Assembly: GCF_010093235.1 (NCBI RefSeq) | Contig: NZ_PDWP01000005.1 | Location: forward strand, 1-64,000 | Length of the DNA stretch: 64,000 bases | Direction: 5' to 3' | Source: Pseudoxanthomonas suwonensis | Lineage (GTDB): Bacteria; Pseudomonadota; Gammaproteobacteria; Xanthomonadales; Xanthomonadaceae | Shown here: positions 7,120-18,754 of the stretch, piece by piece | Numbering within the stretch: the first letter of the stretch is position 1 | Layout: each line of letters starts with the position of its first letter | Notes under the pieces: model-generated | The model's database searches: none | What the model was told of the DNA's origin: nothing | Seen by the model: the letters and a program-made list of their open reading frames with translations, nothing else | Program-made: the position numbers and the translations under genes

Positions 7120-8571
7120 ATGCATTACGCCCACAGCATCACCCGCATTTCCGTGCTGGCCCTCGGCATCGCCGGCGCGCTGGCCTGCGGCAACGCCCAC
7201 GCTGCCGCCTTCCAGCTGAAGGAGAACAGTGCCAAGGGCCTGGGCCGCGCCTTCGCCGGCTCGACCAGCGCCGAGGGCGACGCCTCGGTCGTGGCGACCA
7301 ACCCGGCCTCCATGCGCCTGCTCGACGGCCGCCAGTTCCAGGCGGACCTGGCCGCGATCAGCTTCTCGGCCGAGTTCGACAAGTCCAGCGCTCGCTACAA
7401 CGGCGCCGCCGGCCCGGGCACCGGCGCCGAAGTCGGTGGCGGCAACGGCGGCGACGCCGGCATGATCGCCCCGGTCCCGGCGGCCTACTTCCACGTGCCG
7501 TTCGGCGAGAACGACAACATGCACTTCGGCCTGTCGCTGCAGGTGCCGTTCGGCTTCAAGACCGAGTACGACTCCAACTGGGTGGGCCGTTACCACGGCA
7601 TCAAGACCGACCTGAAGGCGATCGACCTGGGCGCTTCGTTCTCCTACGACGTCAACCCGTACGTGTCCTTCGGCGCCAGCGTGTTCGTCGAGCACCTGAC
7701 CATCGAGCTGAGCAGCGCGATCGATTTCGGCACCGCGATCAACGGCGCCGCCCAGCAGCAGGCCGCGGCCCTCGCCCTGGCCGGTGGCGCTACCCCGCAG
7801 CAGGCCGCCCTGGCCGCGCAGCAGGCCGCCCTGACCATGGCCCAGATGGGCTTCGTCCCGGGCTCGGCCGATGGCCGCATGACCATCTCCGGCGACAACA
7901 ACGCCATCGGTTACGTGCTGGGCGGTACCTTCAGCCCGACCGACCACACCCACATCGCCCTGAGCTACCGCTCCAAGGTCGAGCACAAGATCACCGGCGG
8001 CGACGCCGAGTTCGACGTGCCGGCCAACGCCGCCGCGGTGCTGTCCCAGTCCGCTCCGGGCCAGTACATCGACACCTCCGGCCGCGCGACCGTGACACTG
8101 CCGGCTTCGGCCAGCCTGAGCGTGACCCACAAGGTCAACGACCAGTGGACGATCATGGCCGACATCAGCCGCACCGCCTGGGCCAGCGCGTTCGACCAGG
8201 TGACCGTGGACTTCGGCTCCAACCAGGCCGACGCGGTGCTGGAGTTCTCGTACAACGACACCACCTTCGGCTCGATCGGCACCGAGTACCGCCTGTCCGA
8301 TACCGTCACCCTGCGCGGCGGCATCGCCTACGACGAGACCCCGACCAGCTACGCCCACCGCGACGTGCGCGTGCCGGACGTGACCCGCAAGTGGCTGTCG
8401 TTCGGCATCGGCTGGACCCCGTCGAAGAAGGTGGAATACAACTTCGGCTACACCCACCTGTTCACCAACGACCCGGCCATCAGCCTCGTCTCGCCCACCG
8501 GCAGCACCCTGCAGGGCAAGTACGACGTCGGCGGCGACATCCTGGCTGCCTCGATCAACTACAAGTTCTGA
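7120..8571 (+). CDS. FadL/OMPP1-type outer membrane transport protein
   Basis: 483 residues. A signal peptide ends GNAHA, and the mature protein starts AAFQLKENSAKGLGRAFAG, the plug-like N-terminus typical of FadL/TodX porins. Alternating hydrophobic strands continue to the C-terminal SINYKF, whose terminal Phe suits BAM-dependent insertion. A stretch rich in Gln and Ala (about residues 210-245) is a long loop. The family takes up hydrophobic molecules such as long-chain fatty acids; the ligand is not readable here. The ATG at 7120 follows GGAGAAA at good spacing. It has its own promoter region and terminator, so it is monocistronic. Confidence 0.9.
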   Translation: MHYAHSITRISVLALGIAGALACGNAHAAAFQLKENSAKGLGRAFAGSTSAEGDASVVATNPASMRLLDGRQFQADLAAISFSAEFDKSSARYNGAAGPGTGAEVGGGNGGDAGMIAPVPAAYFHVPFGENDNMHFGLSLQVPFGFKTEYDSNWVGRYHGIKTDLKAIDLGASFSYDVNPYVSFGASVFVEHLTIELSSAIDFGTAINGAAQQQAAALALAGGATPQQAALAAQQAALTMAQMGFVPGSADGRMTISGDNNAIGYVLGGTFSPTDHTHIALSYRSKVEHKITGGDAEFDVPANAAAVLSQSAPGQYIDTSGRATVTLPASASLSVTHKVNDQWTIMADISRTAWASAFDQVTVDFGSNQADAVLEFSYNDTTFGSIGTEYRLSDTVTLRGGIAYDETPTSYAHRDVRVPDVTRKWLSFGIGWTPSKKVEYNFGYTHLFTNDPAISLVSPTGSTLQGKYDVGGDILAASINYKF

Positions 8572-8590
8572 TCGGACGCACCACGCAGCA

Positions 8591-8627
8591 AAGAAAAGCC
8601 CCCGCATCCGCGGGGGCTTTTTCTTTT
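8591..8627 (+). terminator. Strong, probably bidirectional terminator
   Basis: A perfect 12-bp stem, AAAAGCCCCCGC (8594-8605) and GCGGGGGCTTTT (8610-8621), with a 4-nt loop, followed by TCTTTT. The A-run on the other side gives a T-run on the minus strand, so it should stop both the porin gene and the convergent SMP-30 gene ending at 8646. Confidence 0.92.
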
Positions 8628-8645
8628 GCGTGGATGGAGCGCCGC

Positions 8646-9695
8646 TCAGTAGGGCAGGCCGGCCACGTCCAGTTCGATCGACCACACCGCGCCGGCGCCG
8701 GTCAGGTAGAGCGTGCGGCGCTGCGGGCCGCCGAACGCGGCGTTGGTGACGTTGGCGTCCACCCCGATGGTGGCCAGCGCCTCGCCCTGGGGCGACAGCA
8801 CGCGCACGCGGCGGCGCTCGTGCTCGGTCAGGTAGATGTTGCCCAGGCAGTCGACCGCCATGCCATCCGGAACCTCGGTACTGGCCAGGTCGCGGCCGGC
8901 GCCGGCCTGGCCGGAGGCATCCAGCGGATACGCGCGCAGCACGCCCTGGTCGCCGCCACCGGCCACGTACAGGGTGCGGCCATCGGGCGACAGGGCGATG
9001 CCGTTGGGATTGGCGATGCCGTCATCGACCACGGAGACCACGCCGTCGGTGCCGACGCGGTAGACGCGGGTCTTCGGCTGCCCGCCCGGGGCGGCCGCGC
9101 GCTGGAAATCCGGGTCGGTGAACCAGATCGTGCCGTCGCGGCCGATCACCAGGTCGTTGGGCGAATTGAACGGCTGGCCCTCGAACTCGCCGACGATGCG
9201 CATGCGTGAGCCGTCGCCGAGGTCGTAGCGGGACAGCTCCTTGCGGTCGTGGGTGGCGGCCACCAGCGCACCGTCGCTGCCCAGTGCCAGGCCGTTGCTG
9301 CCGCTGTCCTCGATCACCGTCTCCACGGTGCCGTCGGCGTTGAGCCGGCGGATGCGCGATGGAAAGCCCTCGCTGAAGCGGAAGTCGGAGAAGTACAACG
9401 CCTGCCCATTCCACACCGGGCCCTCGTAAAGGCCGTTGGCGCCGTCGCCATTGGCGCCGGGGATGCGTTGCGCGACCAGCTCGCCGGACGGCGCGGTCCC
9501 GGCCTCGCCGCTGCAGTAGGGATTGGACGCGGCCGCGGTGGCCGGCGCATCCGCATCGACGTCCGTCGCCTCCGCACCGCTGGCAGGGGTAGGGGGCGTA
9601 TCTGCGGCAGGCGCGGCGTCTTCGCCGCGCTGGCAGGCGCCCAGCACGAGCGCGAGCACGGCGGCGGAAAGGACGGTACGGGTCGGCTGGATCAT
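8646..9695 (-). CDS. SMP-30/gluconolactonase-like beta-propeller lipoprotein
   Basis: 349 residues. A lipoprotein signal ends LVLGAC (Cys21), followed by a disordered linker rich in Ala, Asp and Pro to about residue 60. Six-bladed propeller repeats follow, with SMP-30/LRE phrases: YEGPVWNGQALYFSDF, SPNDLVIGRDGTIWFTDPDF and IANPNGIALSPDGRTLYVAGG. Metal-ligand Glu, Asn and Asp positions appear present. Such proteins hydrolyse lactones, but many lipoprotein members are uncharacterised. It lies 14 kb from the sugar locus, so a role in xylonolactone opening is not supported. The minus-strand ATG at 9695 has no strong Shine-Dalgarno. Confidence 0.82.
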   Translation of the reverse strand: MIQPTRTVLSAAVLALVLGACQRGEDAAPAADTPPTPASGAEATDVDADAPATAAASNPYCSGEAGTAPSGELVAQRIPGANGDGANGLYEGPVWNGQALYFSDFRFSEGFPSRIRRLNADGTVETVIEDSGSNGLALGSDGALVAATHDRKELSRYDLGDGSRMRIVGEFEGQPFNSPNDLVIGRDGTIWFTDPDFQRAAAPGGQPKTRVYRVGTDGVVSVVDDGIANPNGIALSPDGRTLYVAGGGDQGVLRAYPLDASGQAGAGRDLASTEVPDGMAVDCLGNIYLTEHERRRVRVLSPQGEALATIGVDANVTNAAFGGPQRRTLYLTGAGAVWSIELDVAGLPY

Positions 9696-9769
9696 GGCGG
9701 CTCCGGTCTGGATGTCCGCTGCATCCTAGCCGTCCCCGGGCGTGCCCGGGATCGCCGGCGTATGGAGCC

Positions 9770-10555
9770 TCAGCCGAGCAGGCCGCGCAGGCGCGCCTTC
9801 AGTCGCCTTCCCTCGCGGTGGAAGTACTCGCGTTCCTCGCGCCAGGCCGGGAAGCGCTGCTCGACCTCGCGCCAGAACGCGGGTGAATGGTTGGCCTGCA
9901 GCAGGTGGCACAGCTCGTGGACCAGCACGTACTCGAAGGCCGAAGGCCGTCCGAGCACGAGGGCGATATCCAGCGCCATGCTGCCGTCCGGGGCCAGCGA
10001 GCCCCACAGCGAGGACAGGACCTTGAGCCGGATCGTGCGTGGCGGGCGCGGAAGCCCCGGCAGGTAGGCCGGCAGCCAGCGGCCGATGTCGGCGCGCGCC
10101 TCGGCCTCGTAGAACGCGCGCAGCGCGCGGGCCAGCGACGCCGCCGACGGCGCACGCGGCGGAAGCTGCACGTGGACGCCATCCTCGCGGCGCTCGATGC
10201 GCAGGTAGCGGCCCTCGCTCCAGTGCAGCGGCACGTCCTCGCCGCGCAGGGGCAGATGGGTGCTGGTGGCCGGATCCAGCGGGCCGCAATCGCCGGCCGG
10301 CTGGTGCCGCGCCAGCTGCGCCTGCAGCCAGCCGCGGTGCTCGGCCAGGAAGCGTTCGCCGGCGACGAGGCTGGCACGCGGCGGCAGGGTCAGGCGCGGG
10401 CCGCGCTCGTCGATGCTCAGCTTCAGCCGTCGCGCGCGCGGATCGCGCACGCGCTGCACGGTGATGCTGCTGCCGTCGTCCAGCGCCAGGTCGACCGTGT
10501 CGCGCTCAACGCGCTGCGGGGCGCGGGCGATCAGGCGGCGTGGCGAGGCAGGCAT
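9770..10555 (-). CDS. YgjP-like (DUF45/M48-type) zinc metallopeptidase
   Basis: 261 residues, cytoplasmic, without signal peptide. The N-terminal half contains the DUF45 beta region (VQRVRDPRARRLKLSID and LTLPPRAS). The C-terminus carries HELCH (His213, Glu214, His217) followed by HSPAFWREVEQRFP, where His223 is the likely third zinc ligand. This matches YgjP/WrbA-neighbour metallopeptidases of unknown substrate. It lies 52 bp downstream of rdgC on the same strand and may be co-transcribed with it. Confidence 0.85.
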   Translation of the reverse strand: MPASPRRLIARAPQRVERDTVDLALDDGSSITVQRVRDPRARRLKLSIDERGPRLTLPPRASLVAGERFLAEHRGWLQAQLARHQPAGDCGPLDPATSTHLPLRGEDVPLHWSEGRYLRIERREDGVHVQLPPRAPSAASLARALRAFYEAEARADIGRWLPAYLPGLPRPPRTIRLKVLSSLWGSLAPDGSMALDIALVLGRPSAFEYVLVHELCHLLQANHSPAFWREVEQRFPAWREEREYFHREGRRLKARLRGLLG

Positions 10556-10607
10556 GGAGTCATTCTACGCCGGTGGCCGCGGACGCCCGCGCCCATCGCG
10601 GCCAGGC

Positions 10608-11513
10608 TCAGGCCTCGGCCCTGGAGATCTTCAGCGCCGATTCCAGCACCAGGAACAGGCGGCGGGCCTCGCCGGCCATCAGGGTGAAGCGCGCATCCAG
10701 TTCGGCGCGCAGGTCGTCGCGCTCGGTGCTTTCGAGCTGGTCGACCGCGCCTTCCAGGAACTTCAGCTTGCGCACGATCAGGTCCTCGCCGAGTACGAAG
10801 GACAGGTGGTCGTCCAGGTTCAGCGCCAGCTTGGTCACCTGCTTGCCGGACTCCAGGTGCTTGGCGATCTCGTCGCTGACCAGCTCCTGGTTCTGTGCCT
10901 TGACCACCGCGCCGCCGTCCATCGCGTCCTTCAGCTCGCACTCCTCGCCCAGCGACATGCCTTCCGGCAGCGGCTCGCCGGCGATCCAGCCGGTCAGCAC
11001 GCTGCGCGGGGCCACTTCCGCGTTCGGCGGGATCGCGGGGAAGCTGCCGAGCGCGCGGCGGATCTCGGAGGCAACCATCTCGGCGGTCTTGCGCGAGGAG
11101 GCGTCCACGGCGAGGAAGCCGTGTTCCAGGTCCAGCAGGGCATCGGTGCGTGAGGTCTTCACGAAGGCGCGCGGCAGCAGTTCGTGCAGCAGGTCGTCCT
11201 TGAGCCGCTTGCGCGCCTTGCCGCCGAGCTTGCGGCCTTCCTTCTCCTCGATCTCGGCCACCTTCTGCGCCAGCAGTTCGTTGACCACCGAGCCGGGCAG
11301 GATCTTGTTCTCGCTGCCCACCGCCAGCCAGATCGCGTTGCCGACGCGGTGCGACAGCGCCTCCTCGCCGCGGCCAAAGGGCGAGATGAAGCCGATGGAG
11401 TTCATTTCCAGCGGACCGACCGGCTTGAGCGCGGCCTCGGGCAGGAGTTCGTCGAGCTGGGAGAAATCGTGGGAGGCAGGAAAGCGGAAGAACGTCAGGT
11501 TGCGGAAGAACAT
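10608..11513 (-). CDS. rdgC: Recombination-associated protein RdgC
   Basis: 301 residues, the usual family length, starting MFFRNLTFFRF as RdgC proteins do. It shows the conserved phrases EMNSIGFISPFG, LLAQKVAEIEEKEGRKLG and KDLLHELLPRAF-like text (here DDLLHELLPRAF). RdgC forms a ring dimer that binds DNA without sequence preference and restrains RecA. The start ATG at 11513 is clear. It follows ttcA by 83 bp, a gap that contains a 9-bp hairpin (11570-11592). Confidence 0.95.
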   Translation of the reverse strand: MFFRNLTFFRFPASHDFSQLDELLPEAALKPVGPLEMNSIGFISPFGRGEEALSHRVGNAIWLAVGSENKILPGSVVNELLAQKVAEIEEKEGRKLGGKARKRLKDDLLHELLPRAFVKTSRTDALLDLEHGFLAVDASSRKTAEMVASEIRRALGSFPAIPPNAEVAPRSVLTGWIAGEPLPEGMSLGEECELKDAMDGGAVVKAQNQELVSDEIAKHLESGKQVTKLALNLDDHLSFVLGEDLIVRKLKFLEGAVDQLESTERDDLRAELDARFTLMAGEARRLFLVLESALKISRAEA

Positions 11514-11569
11514 GCGGTTGCTCGGTGCGTGACGGCGGCGCGGGCGCGCGCCGTGCAGGAGATCAGGAG

Positions 11570-11592
11570 GCGGTCGCAAGCACTGCGACCGC
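11570..11592. other. Intergenic hairpin between ttcA and rdgC
   Basis: A 9-bp perfect stem, GCGGTCGCA (11570-11578) and TGCGACCGC (11584-11592), with a 5-nt loop, 5 bp past the ttcA stop codon. No T-run follows on the minus strand, so it is more likely an mRNA-stabilising or Rho-associated structure than an intrinsic terminator. Confidence 0.45.
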
Positions 11593-11596
11593 GAGG

Positions 11597-12517
11597 TCAG
11601 GTTGCCGCGGACGGCGGCTCGGCTGCGGCCTCGCCGTGCGGCTCGCCGGCCAGCCAGGCGTGGGCGTCGGCGCGGGCCGCGCCCTCGCGGTGGCCCAGGG
11701 AGGCGAAGTCGAACAGCTTCGGGTCGGCCAGCTGCGAGGGACGGATGTCGGCCATGGCGCGGGCGATCTGCTCGATCCGGCCCGGGTGCTCCTTCTCCCA
11801 CTGTTTGAGCATCAGCCCGACCTGGCGGCGCTGCAGGTTCTCCTGGCTGCCGCACAGGTTGCAGGGAATGATCGGGAACTGGCGCGCGGCCGCGTACTGC
11901 ACGATGTCCTCCTCGCGCACGTAGGCCAGCGGCCGGATCACCACGTGGCGGCCGTCGTCGGACAGCAGCTTGGGTGGCATGCCCGAGATCTTGGCGTGGT
12001 GGAACAGGTTCATGAAGAACGTGGCCACCATGTCGTCGCGGTGGTGGCCCAGCGCGATCTTGGTGAAGCCGTGCTCGGCCGCGTAGGAGTACAGCGCGCC
12101 GCGGCGCAGGCGCGAGCACAGCGAGCACATGGTCTTGCCCTCGGGCACCACGCGCGTGACCACCGAATAGGTGTCCTGCTCGATGATGTGGAACGGCACG
12201 CCCAGGCCGCGCAGGTACTCCGGCAACACGTGCTCGGGGAAGCCCGGCTGCTTCTGGTCCAGGTTCACCGCCACCAGCTCGAAGCGCACCGGCGCCTTCT
12301 TCTGCAGCTGCAGCAGGATGTCCAGCAGGGTGTAGCTGTCCTTGCCGCCGGACAGGCAGACCATCACCTTGTCGCCGTCCTCGATCATGGCGTAGTCGGC
12401 GATCGCCTGGCCGACCTGGCGGCGCAGGCGCTTGGCCAGCTTGGCCTGTTCGCGCTGGGCCACGCGCGGATCGGTGCGGCGGGAGGCGGGGTCGGGGAGG
12501 GGCAGGACGGCGTTCAT
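11597..12517 (-). CDS. ttcA: tRNA 2-thiocytidine(32) synthetase TtcA
   Basis: 306 residues. The PP-loop SGGKDS lies at 56-61. The two CxxC pairs that hold the Fe-S cluster are Cys131/Cys134 (CSLC) and Cys219/Cys222 (CNLC). It also has the family segments [20 protein letters not shown] and [12 protein letters not shown]. TtcA adenylates and thiolates cytidine 32 of certain tRNAs. A short C-terminal extension rich in Ala and Pro is not conserved. It is divergent from the small YdcH gene, with 52 bp between start codons. Confidence 0.97.
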   Translation of the reverse strand: MNAVLPLPDPASRRTDPRVAQREQAKLAKRLRRQVGQAIADYAMIEDGDKVMVCLSGGKDSYTLLDILLQLQKKAPVRFELVAVNLDQKQPGFPEHVLPEYLRGLGVPFHIIEQDTYSVVTRVVPEGKTMCSLCSRLRRGALYSYAAEHGFTKIALGHHRDDMVATFFMNLFHHAKISGMPPKLLSDDGRHVVIRPLAYVREEDIVQYAAARQFPIIPCNLCGSQENLQRRQVGLMLKQWEKEHPGRIEQIARAMADIRPSQLADPKLFDFASLGHREGAARADAHAWLAGEPHGEAAAEPPSAAT

Positions 12518-12569
12518 AGGGGCGCCATTCTACCTTCGGGCGCCCGGTCGCCCGCGTTATGCTTGGGCG

Positions 12570-12773
12570 GTGGATACGACCAGCCCGTCCGAACTGGCCC
12601 TGAAACTGGCGGAACTGCGCCAGCAGCACCGCATGCTGGACGAGCGCATCGCGCAGCTGGCGGCCAATGCCGGCGACGAGCTGGAGACCAAGCGGCTGAA
12701 GAAGCGCAAGCTGCAGCTGAAGGATTGCATCGCCAGGCTGGAAAGCCTGCTGATCCCCGACGAGCCGGCCTGA
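12570..12773 (+). CDS. YdcH/DUF465 family small helical protein
   Basis: 67 residues starting at a GTG (VDTTSPSELALKLAEL). The DUF465 core is clear: LRQQHRMLDERIAQL followed by ETKRLKKRKLQLKDCIARLESL, a two-helix hairpin. The function of the family is unknown. In-frame sequence continues upstream without a good ATG, and the GTG sits in the 52-bp gap to divergent ttcA, so the start is reasonable but has a weak ribosome site. It is convergent with the kinase gene, 25 bp between stops. Confidence 0.85.
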   Translation: MDTTSPSELALKLAELRQQHRMLDERIAQLAANAGDELETKRLKKRKLQLKDCIARLESLLIPDEPA

Positions 12774-12798
12774 CGACGGCCCCGGGGCGCCCCGCGGT

Positions 12799-15525
<2,727 letters not shown>

Positions 15526-16098
15526 TGTGGCTACCTCTACGTCCGGCCGATTGCCGCAACCATCTGTTTCTGCGGCACCAACCCGGTGCACTTTAGCTTC
15601 CGGTTCATAACTTTTCAGGATTTTTCCACCGCCGGCAAAGACGCCGCAGGGGGGGCGCGGCAAGGTGGCGGGGTACAGCGCGGCCTCGCGGCCGCTTCTG
15701 CCCGGAAGCCGGTGTGGGGGCATCGGCGGGCAGACGGCTCAGGCCCGTGGGGGACGGGCAGGAGCCGGCGGACAAGGAGGTCGGGACGACGCCCGTGCGA
15801 GGTCTCGCACGGGCGTCGTGCCTTTTCGGGTACCCGCATCCCGTCCCGCAGCCGCGCACCGGCCGGCCTGTCCGGCGCCGGATGGCGCTCCCGCAAAGTC
15901 CAGGCAACCGTTTGGAGCGGTCTGGCACGGCCGCGGTCGCGCAGCTGCCGGCCGTGCACAGGCATCGCCGCTGGCAGCGGCTGTGGCCGCAGATACGCGC
16001 GGATGAAGCTGGCTACGGGTGGGCCTGCCTGGCCCGCCGGGAACGCCTGCCTGGAAGGGGCGGATGACCGGCAGGCCGGCCATCCGGCGCACCGCCGG
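15526..16098. other. 573-bp intergenic region
   Basis: No coding sequence with support lies here. The first 100 bp next to the kinase start is comparatively A+T-rich (TTCATAACTTTTCAGG around 15603) and probably holds the kinase promoter. A very stable hairpin sits at 15786-15826. The remainder to the plsB stop codon is G+C-rich and shows only short imperfect inverted repeats. Confidence 0.5.
15786..15826 (+). terminator. Orphan terminator-like hairpin
   Basis: A perfect 15-bp stem, ACGACGCCCGTGCGA (15786-15800) and TCGCACGGGCGTCGT (15805-15819), with a 4-nt loop, followed on the plus strand by GCCTTTTC. It faces the plus strand, yet no plus-strand gene lies upstream for 3 kb. On the minus strand it follows plsB but has no T-run. 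It may terminate an unannotated plus-strand RNA starting near 15,540-15,650, or serve plsB by a Rho-aided route. Confidence 0.5.
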
Positions 16099-18747
16099 TC
16101 AGTCCGCCGGCGGCACCTCCGCCTCGGCGGGCTGCACCGCTTCCGGGCTGACGCGCTCGATGGTGTGGCGCAGCTCGCGGCCGAGGATCAGCTTGGCGTC
16201 CTTGGCCCAGGCATCCAGCCGCTCGTCGAACAGCAGCTTGCTGTTCTGGTCCGGCCACACCAGGCGCATCTCGCGCAGCTTCTGGATGAAGCCGCGGAAC
16301 AGGCTCTTGTCGAAGAACTCCGGTGCCGCCGGCGCGTACAGCAGGCTCAGCCGCTGCGCCGCCAGCTGGCACAGGCTCTCCAGCTCGGCCGCGCCCAGCG
16401 TGCCGGGGCCGTTCTTCACCAGCACCGAGATGGCGATGTAGTAGCGCTCGAACGCCTGCTGCAGGGTGTGGCCGATCGCGCGCAGGCGGAACACCTCGTC
16501 GCTCTGGCCCGGGCTGCGCTGCAGGATGCCGCCTTCCTCGTCGCTGGCCTGGGACAGCAGGCCCTCGCGCACGAACACGTCGGCGATCCGCTCGATCCGC
16601 GCGGCGAACTCGTCCTCGTCCCACGGCAGGAACAACTCGGCCTGCAGGAACGGATACACGGTGCGGCCCAGCCGCACCAGGGTGCGCCGGCTCATGCGCC
16701 GGTTGTGCTGGAAGCAGCAGGCGATCCACGACGAGGGGGTGAACAGGTGCGCCACGTTGTTGCGGAAGTACGACAGCAGCACCGCGGTGTCGTCGTCCAC
16801 GCTCAGCACGTCGCCCAGCGGATGCGGGATCCGCCGCAGCACGCCGATCTCCTCGCCGTGGGCGATGATCTCCTCCGGCGTGTGCGGGGTGACCGTGGTG
16901 CGGTCCGAATACGGCAGCTCCGCCAGCAGGGTCTTGGACAGGGCGATCTGCGCCAGCAGGTCGCGCTCGCCCATGGCGTGCTTGGGCGTGGACAGCAGGG
17001 CCAGCGCCAGCAGGTTGATCGGGTTGACGTCGGCGGCGCCGTTGATGCGCACCTGGATGCGCTGGGCCAGGGCGTCGACGGTGTCGGCCAGCCACGACGG
17101 CTTCTCGTCCTCCGCCAGCGGGCGGCCGTCCCATTCCGGGGCGTGGCTGGACAGCACCTCGCCCAGCCGGATCGGCTCGCCGAAGTTCACCACCACCTGG
17201 CCGTAGTTGCTGCGCAGCACCTTGGGAATGCCCATCAGCAGCGACCAGATCGACTCCTTCTCCTTGGGCTTGCCCGACAGCTCGTCCAGGTAGCTGTTGC
17301 CCTCCATCAGCTTCTCGTAGCCGATGTACACCGGCTGGAACAGCACCGGGCGGGTGGGCTGGCGCAGGTAGGCACGCACGGTCATCGCGATCATGCCGCC
17401 CTTGGGCTGCAGCAGGCGGCCGGTGCGCGAGCGCCCGCCCTCGATGAAGTACTCCAGCGAGTAGCCGCCGGACACCAGCTGCGCCACGTATTCGGTGAAC
17501 ACCGCCGAGTACAGCGGGTTGCCGCGGAAGCTGCGGCGCATGAAGAAGGCGCCGCCCTTGCGCAGGATGGTGCCGACCACCGGCAGGTTGAGGTTGATGC
17601 CGGCGGCGATGTGCGGCGGCACGATGCCACGTTCGTACAGCAGGTACGACAGCAGCAGGTAGTCCATGTGGCTGCGGTGGCAGGGCACGTAGACCACTTC
17701 GTGGCCCGGCGCTGCCTCCTTGAGCCGGTCGAGGTGGTGCACCAGCACGCCGCGGTAGATCTTGTTCCACACCGGGGTGAGGATGAAGCTGGCCGAGCGC
17801 ACCACCGGGTGCGAGTAGTCGGCGGCGATCTCCCAGGCGTAGGCGTGGGCCTTCTTCCAGGCCTCGGCCGGGCGGGTGCCGTCGCGGCGCGCCTGGTCGG
17901 CGATCGCCTCACGCACGGTGTCGGCGGCCAGCACCTTGTCCACCAGCAGGCGCCGGGTGGACAGGTCCGGGCCGATCACCGCGGCACGGATGCGGCGGAA
18001 GTGGGCGCGCAGCACGCGCTGCAGCTTGCGCACGGTGCGCTCCGGCGGCAGGCCCTCGTCCACGCTCTCGCGCAGCGAGATCGGATCGGCGAAGCGCACC
18101 AGGGTGTCGCGGCCGTTGAGCAGCAGCGCCAGCAGGCGGCGGAAGCGGCCGACGATGGCCCAGTTCTCCGAGAACAGCACCGAGAACCAGCCGCTCTGCC
18201 GGTCCGGGGCGCGGCCGACGAAGATCGACACCGGCACCAGGCGCACGTCCATCGCCGGGTCGGCGCGGTGGGCCTGCAGCAGCCGGGCCAGCGAGTCCGA
18301 ATGGGTACGCGAGCCCGGGCGCTGGTCGGGGATCAGCGGGGTGACGTTGCGCCGGGACAGGGCCACGTAGGCACGGCGGCGGCCCAGCGGGTCGCCCGCC
18401 AGGGGGACCAGCGGCGAGGGCAGGCCGGCCTGGCGGCAGGCCTTGTCCAGGATCAGCGCATTGGAAAGGCCGTAGTTCTCCAGCACGTAGCAGATCGGCC
18501 GCGGGTCATCCTGCGGCTGCTGCGCCGGTTCGAGCTTCAGCTCCAGCCACGGATCGACCACCCGGCCCAGCAGGCGCGCCCACAGGGGCCGGCGGGCAGT
18601 GGCGGCCGGCCGCGGGGCGGGCGGGATGCGCGGCGGTTCGCCGTCCGGGAGGCCGTGGCCGGGCTGGCCGGGTTGCGGCGACGCCTGGCCGGCGGCGGGA
18701 CCCTCGGCACCGGGGGCCGGGAAAGGCAGCGGGTTCTGTTCTGGCAT
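16099..18747 (-). CDS. plsB: Glycerol-3-phosphate 1-O-acyltransferase PlsB
   Basis: 882 residues, slightly longer than the roughly 800 of E. coli because of a Pro- and Gly-rich N-terminal 60 residues. All four acyltransferase blocks are visible: HRSHMD (HX4D, near residue 355), GAFFMRRSF, FIEGGRSRTG and PVYIGYEKL. It acylates position 1 of glycerol-3-phosphate at the inner membrane, starting phospholipid synthesis. The ATG at 18747 gives MPEQNPLPF. An in-frame GTG at 18765 would overlap the upstream lipoprotein gene. With the ATG the gap is 7 bp, so translation of the two is probably coupled. Confidence 0.96.
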   Translation of the reverse strand: MPEQNPLPFPAPGAEGPAAGQASPQPGQPGHGLPDGEPPRIPPAPRPAATARRPLWARLLGRVVDPWLELKLEPAQQPQDDPRPICYVLENYGLSNALILDKACRQAGLPSPLVPLAGDPLGRRRAYVALSRRNVTPLIPDQRPGSRTHSDSLARLLQAHRADPAMDVRLVPVSIFVGRAPDRQSGWFSVLFSENWAIVGRFRRLLALLLNGRDTLVRFADPISLRESVDEGLPPERTVRKLQRVLRAHFRRIRAAVIGPDLSTRRLLVDKVLAADTVREAIADQARRDGTRPAEAWKKAHAYAWEIAADYSHPVVRSASFILTPVWNKIYRGVLVHHLDRLKEAAPGHEVVYVPCHRSHMDYLLLSYLLYERGIVPPHIAAGINLNLPVVGTILRKGGAFFMRRSFRGNPLYSAVFTEYVAQLVSGGYSLEYFIEGGRSRTGRLLQPKGGMIAMTVRAYLRQPTRPVLFQPVYIGYEKLMEGNSYLDELSGKPKEKESIWSLLMGIPKVLRSNYGQVVVNFGEPIRLGEVLSSHAPEWDGRPLAEDEKPSWLADTVDALAQRIQVRINGAADVNPINLLALALLSTPKHAMGERDLLAQIALSKTLLAELPYSDRTTVTPHTPEEIIAHGEEIGVLRRIPHPLGDVLSVDDDTAVLLSYFRNNVAHLFTPSSWIACCFQHNRRMSRRTLVRLGRTVYPFLQAELFLPWDEDEFAARIERIADVFVREGLLSQASDEEGGILQRSPGQSDEVFRLRAIGHTLQQAFERYYIAISVLVKNGPGTLGAAELESLCQLAAQRLSLLYAPAAPEFFDKSLFRGFIQKLREMRLVWPDQNSKLLFDERLDAWAKDAKLILGRELRHTIERVSPEAVQPAEAEVPPAD

Positions 18748-18754
18748 TGGGCGA

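Noticed and set aside
8646-9695. SMP-30-like protein as the xylonolactonase of the oxidative pentose route
   Set aside because: It is a lipoprotein more than 12 kb from any sugar gene, has no xyl-box, and family members vary widely in substrate.
15786-15826. Terminator of the kinase gene
   Set aside because: The kinase is on the minus strand and ends at 12799; this hairpin lies upstream of its start and has its T-run on the plus strand.
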